From Burkholderiales bacterium (GTDB lineage Bacteria; Pseudomonadota; Gammaproteobacteria; Burkholderiales; Burkholderiaceae_C): a stretch of 37,186 nt of DNA. The position numbers and the translations under genes are program-made. The notes under the pieces are model-generated. The model was not told the origin of the DNA. It ran no database searches and worked only from the letters and a program-made list of their open reading frames with translations. This document shows, piece by piece, positions 17,780 through 24,767 of the stretch (positions are counted from its first letter, which is position 1; each line of letters starts with the position of its first letter). The stretch covers positions 1 to 37,186 of the forward strand of contig CANNRR010000019.1 in NCBI GenBank assembly GCA_947508055.1. Reading direction: 5' to 3'.

Positions 17780-19471
17780 ATGAAATTGCCACATTACGCC
17801 TCCTCACTTTTGATCAGCGCAGTGATGCTGATGATTGGCCAGGCGGTACTGGCTCAGCAGGCACCTTCGGCTGCAAATCAGCTACTGCAAGTACCTGCGC
17901 CTCGGACCATTCAAATGATCAAACCCGATCTGCGGGTTGAGTCTGACAGCCAACAGCCCACTGCAAGCGCCGATACGAACGCGGTGGTTGTCAAAGAACT
18001 TCAATTCACTGGGGCAACCTTAATTGCCGCGGCCGAACTGATTCGGGTGAGTGGATTTGCTGCGGGGGGGGGCTATACCGTTGCCGAATTGCGCAATCTG
18101 GCCTCCACGATTACTTCCCACTACCGCGGTCTGGGGTATTTTTTGGCCCAGACTTATTTGCCCGCGCAGGACATCACGGAAGGGGTTGTGCGGTTCACGG
18201 TAGTGGAAGGCCAATACGGCCAAATCAATTTGCAAAATCGATCGGGTTTGTCGGACGCAGTGGCCAACACCCTTTTGGCTGGTCTGAAGGGAGCAAACGC
18301 CGTTAGCGATTCTGCGCTGGAACGTCGCCTATTGATGCTCTCAGACCTGCCTGGCATCAATGTCAAATCGGTTTTGACCCCAGGTGCGGCGTTCGGCTCC
18401 ACTGACCTCCTGGTCGACATCGCCCCCGGCCAGCCCATCAGCGGCAGTGTGGAAGCGGACAATCAGGGAAACAGCTACACCGGATCCAACCGAATCGGCG
18501 CCAGCATCAACATCAACGAGCCGACCGGGCTGGGGGATGTCGCCACGGCGCGCTTGCTTACTTCCGGCGAGGGCTTGGCTTATGGGCGGGCGTCCTACCA
18601 GGCCCTGATCGGATGGGTCAATGTCGGTTTGGCCTACACGACCCTGCAATACAAACTCGGCGGCGAGTTCGCCAGCACACAGTCGAGCGGAACTGCACGA
18701 ATTGGAAGCGTGTATGTGAACTATCCGCTGATTCGGTCTCGCAATAGAAACCTCAGCGCCCAGTGGTCCATTGACAACAAGGAGTTCGCCGACAGGTCGG
18801 AAAACAGTTCTCCGGTTAGCAGTTCCGACAAGAAGGCCCGTACCAGTTCCGCCGGCCTGCGAGGTGACTTTCGAGATGCATTGGGTAGCGGGTTTGGCAA
18901 CTATGCGTTGACCTGGACGCAAGGCACCGTCAACTTGCAAGATCCGATTGGCCTACGCATAGACTCTATGAGTGCACAAAGCAATGGCACGTTCGACAAA
19001 GTTGCTCTTGCATTCGCCCACCAGCAGGCGATCACGGTCGGTACCGACCTCTTCCTGAGTTTCAACGCGCAGTGGGCCTCCAAGAACCTCGACGCGTCAG
19101 AAAAGATCAGCCTCGGTGGGCCTGGTGGTGTGCGTGCATTTCCTACGGGTGAGGCAACTGGCGATGAAGGCGTTTTGTTTACGCTGGAGTCCAGAACAGG
19201 CTTGCCCAGCCTGACGGAGCGTCTGTCCGGTCAAATACAACTGATTGGATTTGTAGACGCCGGTATCGTAACCCTGAACAAGAATCCATGGGACACCGGC
19301 GCATCCTCCAATCGTCGCGTGCTAACAGGTGCCGGCTTGGGATTTGGCTATATCGGTGCCCGCAACTTGATGATCAAAGCGTACTGTGCATTCAAACTTG
19401 GAGGAGAGGTTGCGACGTCGGCACCAGATACCCCAGGACGTTTTTGGCTGCAGATCAATAGAACTTTTTAG
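17780..19471 (+). CDS. Two-partner-secretion outer-membrane transporter (TpsB, FhaC/ShlB/HecB family)
   Basis: A 563-residue Omp85-superfamily pore that exports the neighbouring exoprotein. A signal peptide occupies about 1-25 (cleavage likely after 'QAVLA'). POTRA-like domains span about 70-215 ('VVVKELQFTGATLIAAAELI', then 'GLGYFLAQTYLPAQDITEGV'). The rest is a beta-barrel ending in Phe (INRTF), the classic outer-membrane signature. The lid-loop motif appears as 'GGPGGVRAFPTGEATGDEG' near 446, with the conserved Arg at about 452. Codons near 95-98 contain an uninterrupted run of nine G (18064-18072). The exoprotein gene starts 30 nt downstream. This is probably the first gene of the operon; I could not assign a firm promoter. 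Confidence 0.93.
   Translation: MKLPHYASSLLISAVMLMIGQAVLAQQAPSAANQLLQVPAPRTIQMIKPDLRVESDSQQPTASADTNAVVVKELQFTGATLIAAAELIRVSGFAAGGGYTVAELRNLASTITSHYRGLGYFLAQTYLPAQDITEGVVRFTVVEGQYGQINLQNRSGLSDAVANTLLAGLKGANAVSDSALERRLLMLSDLPGINVKSVLTPGAAFGSTDLLVDIAPGQPISGSVEADNQGNSYTGSNRIGASININEPTGLGDVATARLLTSGEGLAYGRASYQALIGWVNVGLAYTTLQYKLGGEFASTQSSGTARIGSVYVNYPLIRSRNRNLSAQWSIDNKEFADRSENSSPVSSSDKKARTSSAGLRGDFRDALGSGFGNYALTWTQGTVNLQDPIGLRIDSMSAQSNGTFDKVALAFAHQQAITVGTDLFLSFNAQWASKNLDASEKISLGGPGGVRAFPTGEATGDEGVLFTLESRTGLPSLTERLSGQIQLIGFVDAGIVTLNKNPWDTGASSNRRVLTGAGLGFGYIGARNLMIKAYCAFKLGGEVATSAPDTPGRFWLQINRTF
18064..18072 (+). repeat. Homopolymeric G9 tract inside the tpsB-type gene
   Basis: Nine consecutive G encode part of 'FAAGGGYT' in the first POTRA-like domain. 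Gain or loss of one G would shift the frame near codon 97 of 563 and destroy the transporter. Tracts of this kind are known slipped-strand phase-variation sites in other bacteria; that this one varies is inference. Confidence 0.9.
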
Positions 19472-19501
19472 GCTAACCCAGCAAGCCGTCGAGTTTACAA
19501 A

Positions 19502-22500
19502 ATGAACCACATCCGCAGCCCATTCTGGAAAGACACTTTTGGCACCTCTGTTGCCACCACAGGCCTTGTCGTAAGAACCGGCCAGAATTCTTCAATGGAA
19601 ATGGCAGGCGGTCTCGCAAGCCAGTGCCCTGCACTCAAGGCATTGGGCCTTTGCCTGCTCGGTGCGTTTGGCACCATGGCGCACGCCTTGCCCACCTCAG
19701 GCGTGATCACTGCAGGCAGTGCAACGATCAGCAGCAATGGTGCGAGCAGCCTCAACATCAATCAGACAAGCCAGAACGCGACATTCAACTGGCAAGGCTT
19801 CAATGTTGGCGCCGCTGAGTCCGTCAAGTTTGTTCAGCCCAATAGCAACTCTGTGGCAATCAACCGGGTACAGGGGTCGGACCCGTCGCGCATTCTGGGC
19901 AGTCTTGCGGCCAACGGCAAGGTCTTTCTTGTCAACCCCAATGGAATTTGGTTCGGCAAGGATGCGTCTGTCAATGTGGGTGGATTGGTGGCTTCCACGT
20001 TAGACCTCACCGACTCGGACTTCATGGCGGGCCAGTATCGATTTGACGGATCTGGCAAGGGCGAAGTCAGCAACCTTGGAACCATCCGTGCAGAAGATGG
20101 TGGGTACGTTGTATTGCTCGGCAACAAAGTTGGCAATGACGGGACGATCACTGCCAAGCTGGGAACGGTTTCGCTGGCAGCCGGCAGCGCCATGACGATG
20201 GGGGTGACCGCAGACGGCTTGCTGCATGTCACTATTGATAAGGCTACCCTGAATGCACTGGCGAGTAATGGTGGGCTTGTTCGGGCGGATGGAGGCGTGG
20301 TCTTTATCGCTGCTCAAGCCAGGGATGCGTTGCTCAGCACAGTGGTGAACAATACCGGAATCGTCCAAGCGAATTCAGTTGGATATCGAAACGGACGAAT
20401 CGTTCTGGATGGTGGTGACGCCGGGGTCGTAAACGTCGGTGGTGCGCTTCGTGCCAGCGGGCACACACCGAACACCACCGGCGGAACCGTCATCGCCAGC
20501 GGCGACAAGGTTGTGGTCAATGACCACGCGCAGGTGGATGCCAGTGGCGTTGCGGGGGGCGGAGGCATCTATATGGGCGGCGGTTGGCAAGGCAATGACC
20601 CCGGGATTCGCCAAGCCAGTGGTCTCTACATCTCGCCCAGCGCTACGCTCGATGCCTCGGCTACTCAGAACGGCAATGGGGGTACTGTGGTGGCGTGGTC
20701 TAACACATCCGTTCCGCATTCAACGACCAGGGTTTACGGGTCTTTGTCGGCGCGCGGAGGTGTTGACGGGGGGGACGGCGGGCGCATTGAGACTTCTGGC
20801 CACTGGATTGACGTCGCAGGACTACGGGCTGACGCTGCTGCACCGCGCGGCAAAGCGGGGCAATGGTTGCTGGATCCCGCGGACCTACTGGTGAGCGGTG
20901 TGCCGCCTGGTGTGCCGACCGACGCAACGTTCTCTCCCGGGTCACCGGCAACATTCACATCAGGGGCCGCGACGCCAAATGTTCTGAATACCGACATTGA
21001 GGCCCAATTGAACGCGGGTACTAGTGTTGTATTGCAGACCGGACCAACTGGAGGCGGCATTGGCGATATTTTGATTGGCGCCAGTATTACAAAGGCGGGT
21101 GGAGCAGGCGCTACGCTCACGCTCAACGCAGTCGGAAGTATCGTCTTCGGGCCTGGCATCGGCATCACGTCGTTGGTCGGACCGTTGAATGTCAATCTCG
21201 ATAGCGGCAGCAATATTCTGTTTAACCCTGGCAGCAATATTTCGAGCAACGGGGGCAATATTGCAATGACAGCTAGTGCAGTGTTCGGAATTCCGCCCTT
21301 GGTTGGTACGGGTTTGGAAACGCTCACGATGACAATTCTCGGAGCCACCAGCATTGGACTCGGCTTGGGCGCGGGTGCCATGTCTCTGCCATCTGGTTTT
21401 GCCACCGGGTTTTCAGCGATCAATATTCTGGCTGGCTCCGGTAACGTCACTGTCGGGGGGCTTATGGGCTTCACTGACTCGGTGTCGATTGCTACGTCAG
21501 GAAATATCATCGTAGATCCCCTAAGTGCAATTGCAACCAGCAAGGTTGGGGGAGTCCTGGCACTCGCCGGAGCGAGTTTTGTGAATAGCGCAGGTGCTGG
21601 AGCGGTAACTACTTTTGGTGGTGGGGGTGCTCGCTGGATCATTTACAGCAACGACCCCTCGACAAACACGTTTGGTGGCTTGAGCAGTGGCAGTCAAGCC
21701 ATTTGGGGACAAAGCTTCATTGGCCTTGCGCCAGGGTCCGTTGCACCAGGAAACCGGTATGTATTTGCCACGCCAGGAGCGGTTGTAGCCACTACGGCGG
21801 GCACAGTTACCAAGACGTATGGCCAGTTGGTTAGCTTGGCTGGCAATGTGACGTATAGCGGAACGCCCCTGACCAGTGCCGCAACCTACGGCAACGCTTA
21901 CCAGGATCTTGCGATCAGTGATGTCCTGAGCGTAGCGCCAGCCATCACTTCAATAGGGGCCGCCGCTGGTGCCACCGTTGCTGGTAGTCCGTACGCGGTG
22001 ACTGCTGCAGGCGGCCTGGCAAACTCGGGTTACAGCATTGGCTATGTCAACAACGGCCTGTTGGTTGTCAACAAGGCGACGCTCGACGTCATCGCTCTGG
22101 CTGATAGCAGAACCTATAACGGTCAACCTTACACAGGTGGCAACGGGATTGCCTACAGTGGCTTCTTGAGCGGCGACACTGCGGCTGGTCTTGGCGGAAT
22201 ATTGGTCTATGGTGGCAGCAGCCAGGGCGCAGTCAGCGCGGGCCAATATGGGATTGCTCCCAGTGGCCTCACGAGCAACGACTATTCCATTCGTTATGTT
22301 GGAAGTGCTTTAACCATAAAACCGAAAGAAGTGACGGTCACCGGCTTGGTTGCCGACAACAAGGAATTCGACGGAACCAATATCGCGATCATCCGCAATT
22401 GGGGGATGGTAAACACTGGAGTAGGACCGGAAACCCTGTCACTTAATCATGGCGGTGCAAGCTTCAGCGATGCCGCTGTTGGCATCGGCAAGACCGTCAC

Positions 22501-23380
22501 GGTCGATGGCTACAGTTTGGCCAATGGGGACCACGGTGGACTTGTAAGCAACTATGTGCTCAAGAGTCCAATCGCTACCGCGACGGCCGATATTGTGATC
22601 GCGCCACGGACACAGACGGTTCATGCGGTTCAAGCGTCTGTGAATGTGTTGACTGGGTCCGAGAGCATGGAGTCCCGCAGAGGCGCCTTGCACCTTGACT
22701 ACAGCCAACTCGAGTTGGCTTTCGATGACGTGAAAAAGAGTACTGCCACAGGCAAGCCTGTTGCAAATGCAGCGGCTGGATCGAGCGCAACTGTCAATTT
22801 GAATGGCAATCGCACTGCTGGCACCGCACTTGCGAACGCTTCTTCCGCTCCTGGTAGCCTGGGCAGCATCGGCGTTGGCAATACCTCGCAAGGTCTGCCG
22901 GTTGCAGCCGTTGGGGGTACCCCCGGTGCTATTTCGGGCACCAGTCGTTTTAGTACGCCTGGTCTGTCAAGCCTTCCCAAATCGAGCAGTCGTGTCCCTG
23001 CCGCCGGTACTCCCCCAATGCCTCGGGATGCCTATTTGAAAGGTGCTGCGCGTGCATCAGTAGTGGGGGCAACCACCAGCGGCGCCGCAATTGTCGCAAG
23101 CGTTTCCGGTAGTGGCCAAACCGTCCGTCTGATGGTCACGGTTGCCCCGGGTGATGGATTTGGTATTTCCATCCCCAGGGATCTAATGGATAAGTCGAGT
23201 GCAAAGGGTGATTTGGCGTCGATTGGAGCCACTTCGTCCGGCGGTGCACTGCCAGAATGGCTCACATTTGACCGAAAAGAACTGAGATTGACAGCAACAA
23301 ACGTGGCGCCAGGCGCACTGCCACTCACGGTGAAATTACTCGGGACTTCAGGCAAGTCTGTCGAGGTAACCTTCAAATGA
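19502..23380 (+). CDS. Two-partner-secretion exoprotein (TpsA, filamentous-haemagglutinin-like) with MBG/YDG repeats
   Basis: A 1,292-residue secreted protein. An extended N-terminal signal region (about 1-62, opening MNHIRSPFWKD, ending near 'GTMAHA') resembles the ESPR of TPS substrates. The TPS haemagglutination-activity domain (about 63-300) has 'NATFNWQGFNVG', 'INRVQGSDPSRILGSLAANG' and 'LVNPNGIWFGKDASVNVGG' with the NPNGI signature. Gly/Ala/Asn-rich beta-helix-like sequence follows to about 740. Then come MBG-like repeats (about 760-940, 'KTYGQ', 'RTYNGQPYTG') and a YDG-like repeat (about 941-1035, 'VTGLVADNKEFDGTN'). A Ser/Gly/Pro-rich linker leads to a C-terminal cadherin-like segment ('LPEWLTFDRKELRLTA'). 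Its stop overlaps the FecR gene by 4 nt. A G7 run lies at 20768-20774. Role as adhesin or matrix protein is inferred. Confidence 0.9.
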   Translation: MNHIRSPFWKDTFGTSVATTGLVVRTGQNSSMEMAGGLASQCPALKALGLCLLGAFGTMAHALPTSGVITAGSATISSNGASSLNINQTSQNATFNWQGFNVGAAESVKFVQPNSNSVAINRVQGSDPSRILGSLAANGKVFLVNPNGIWFGKDASVNVGGLVASTLDLTDSDFMAGQYRFDGSGKGEVSNLGTIRAEDGGYVVLLGNKVGNDGTITAKLGTVSLAAGSAMTMGVTADGLLHVTIDKATLNALASNGGLVRADGGVVFIAAQARDALLSTVVNNTGIVQANSVGYRNGRIVLDGGDAGVVNVGGALRASGHTPNTTGGTVIASGDKVVVNDHAQVDASGVAGGGGIYMGGGWQGNDPGIRQASGLYISPSATLDASATQNGNGGTVVAWSNTSVPHSTTRVYGSLSARGGVDGGDGGRIETSGHWIDVAGLRADAAAPRGKAGQWLLDPADLLVSGVPPGVPTDATFSPGSPATFTSGAATPNVLNTDIEAQLNAGTSVVLQTGPTGGGIGDILIGASITKAGGAGATLTLNAVGSIVFGPGIGITSLVGPLNVNLDSGSNILFNPGSNISSNGGNIAMTASAVFGIPPLVGTGLETLTMTILGATSIGLGLGAGAMSLPSGFATGFSAINILAGSGNVTVGGLMGFTDSVSIATSGNIIVDPLSAIATSKVGGVLALAGASFVNSAGAGAVTTFGGGGARWIIYSNDPSTNTFGGLSSGSQAIWGQSFIGLAPGSVAPGNRYVFATPGAVVATTAGTVTKTYGQLVSLAGNVTYSGTPLTSAATYGNAYQDLAISDVLSVAPAITSIGAAAGATVAGSPYAVTAAGGLANSGYSIGYVNNGLLVVNKATLDVIALADSRTYNGQPYTGGNGIAYSGFLSGDTAAGLGGILVYGGSSQGAVSAGQYGIAPSGLTSNDYSIRYVGSALTIKPKEVTVTGLVADNKEFDGTNIAIIRNWGMVNTGVGPETLSLNHGGASFSDAAVGIGKTVTVDGYSLANGDHGGLVSNYVLKSPIATATADIVIAPRTQTVHAVQASVNVLTGSESMESRRGALHLDYSQLELAFDDVKKSTATGKPVANAAAGSSATVNLNGNRTAGTALANASSAPGSLGSIGVGNTSQGLPVAAVGGTPGAISGTSRFSTPGLSSLPKSSSRVPAAGTPPMPRDAYLKGAARASVVGATTSGAAIVASVSGSGQTVRLMVTVAPGDGFGISIPRDLMDKSSAKGDLASIGATSSGGALPEWLTFDRKELRLTATNVAPGALPLTVKLLGTSGKSVEVTFK

Positions 23381-24735
23381 GTGCAAATACCTCCTGGAAG
23401 ACGATGACACGATTTTTCGTGTCACTTTGTGTGCTAACCCTGTCGCTGAGTCACGCCCAGACAGGCGAGCAGGTGTGGGGTTACAAAGTGAAGCCGGGAG
23501 ACCGGCTCATCGATATTTCAAAGGCCTATCAAAAGAGCCCTGATGAGTGGAAAAAGCTGCAGCAAAAGAACGCTGTTCCCGACCCGAAACTGCTCGCGCC
23601 AGGAAAGCAAATTAACATTCCTGTCGCCGACTTGAGACAGGGCAATCCGGTCGCCGAAGCCGTGCTGGTGCACGGGGATGTTCAACGTCTGGACAAGGCG
23701 GGGCAACTCGTGGGGAAGCTATCGTCGGGCGAAGCGTTAAAGATGGGAGATACGGTGCAAACCGGTTCGCGCAGTACATTGACCATACGCTTCGCCGACG
23801 ATTCCCGCATGCTGATTACAGAGAAGAGCAAGATTACCCTGTCGAGTTTGGTCAACTACGGCAAGACCGGCATGGCAGACACCAAAGTTCAGGTACACGA
23901 AGGTGGTACTGATTCCCAGGTCTCGCCTCAGAAGGGGCCAGTGGCACGGTATGAAATCAACACGCCGGCAATCAACCTTACAGTGCGCGGCACTGGATTC
24001 CGGGTTCAAGTGGACGAGGCGTCAGGTGCAACGCGTACGGAGGTAGTTGAGGGCCTTGTAGCCGGGAATACCGATGGCAGTCAGGCCATGATTGCAAATG
24101 GATTTGGCATCATCGCCGAGCCTGGTAAGCCATTGGGCAAGCCCTCGCAGCTTCTTGGTGCACCCGTGCTGAATGCTGCTACACACCTTGTGGAGAGGAT
24201 GCCTGTCCGATTTGAGTGGCAAGCCCTCAGCGGCGCTCAGAGATACCGCTTGCAACTGTTGGCCAGCGTTCAGGGCAATGATGCAATTATTTTTGATGAG
24301 GTCCTGCAAACCACCAAAGTGCAATGGGACGATTTGCCCGATGGTGACTTTGTGTTACGGGTGCGTGGTGTCGACGCAGTCGGACTGGAAGGGGCTAACG
24401 CGGTCATTGGTTTTAAGCTCAAGGCACGGCCCGAACCGCCCGTTCTCAACTTCCCCCAAAATGGGCACGATTCAGCTAGTGAAAAGATATTCTTTCGCTG
24501 GGAATCTGCTTTAGATGCCAATGAATACGTTTTTCAATTGGCCGAGGACGCTGATTTCAAGCGCGTGCTGGCTTTTGTGCCTCAAATTTCAAACAAGACC
24601 CGTGGAATACTGCTTGCACTTCCATCCGGTCAGTATTTCTGGAGGGTCGCCAGTGTAAGCACTGCGGGTAATGTCGGCCCGTATGGCGACGCCTTTACAT
24701 TTTTACAGCAAAGTGCATTGACTCAGGGGAACTGA
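23377..24735 (+). CDS. Periplasmic LysM-FecR domain protein
   Basis: A 452-residue exported protein. The signal peptide ends near 'LSHAQ' (about 28). A LysM domain (about 33-82, 'GYKVKPGDRLIDISKAYQKS', 'LLAPGKQINIPV') should bind peptidoglycan. A FecR domain (about 115-225) includes 'GDTVQTGSRSTLTIRFADDS' and 'EINTPAINLTVRGTGFRVQV'. Two fibronectin-III-like repeats fill about 255-445 ('VRFEWQALSGAQRYRLQL', 'IFFRWESALDANEYVFQL'). There is no transmembrane helix and no ECF sigma factor nearby, unlike iron-regulatory FecR. It starts inside the tpsA stop (ATGA) with a good GAGG Shine-Dalgarno. LysM-FecR proteins are often found beside CHASE2 cyclases; partner binding here is inference. Confidence 0.88.
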   Translation: MSANTSWKTMTRFFVSLCVLTLSLSHAQTGEQVWGYKVKPGDRLIDISKAYQKSPDEWKKLQQKNAVPDPKLLAPGKQINIPVADLRQGNPVAEAVLVHGDVQRLDKAGQLVGKLSSGEALKMGDTVQTGSRSTLTIRFADDSRMLITEKSKITLSSLVNYGKTGMADTKVQVHEGGTDSQVSPQKGPVARYEINTPAINLTVRGTGFRVQVDEASGATRTEVVEGLVAGNTDGSQAMIANGFGIIAEPGKPLGKPSQLLGAPVLNAATHLVERMPVRFEWQALSGAQRYRLQLLASVQGNDAIIFDEVLQTTKVQWDDLPDGDFVLRVRGVDAVGLEGANAVIGFKLKARPEPPVLNFPQNGHDSASEKIFFRWESALDANEYVFQLAEDADFKRVLAFVPQISNKTRGILLALPSGQYFWRVASVSTAGNVGPYGDAFTFLQQSALTQGN

Positions 24736-24767
24736 AGCCGTGAAAGCCCAAGATTGCGTTGAAGACA

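Noticed and set aside
20734-21642. 302-codon minus-strand frame inside the exoprotein gene
   Set aside because: Pro/Ala/Ser-rich translation complementary to Gly/Ala/Thr-rich coding sequence; no start signal or family features.
19502-23380. Exoprotein as a contact-dependent inhibition (CdiA) toxin
   Set aside because: No VENN-type motif, no variable toxin tail and no immunity gene after it; the next gene is the FecR protein.
23377-24735. FecR protein as part of an iron-uptake sigma/anti-sigma system
   Set aside because: No transmembrane helix, no ECF sigma gene and no TonB receptor nearby; LysM and Fn3-like domains point to the periplasmic LysM-FecR group instead.
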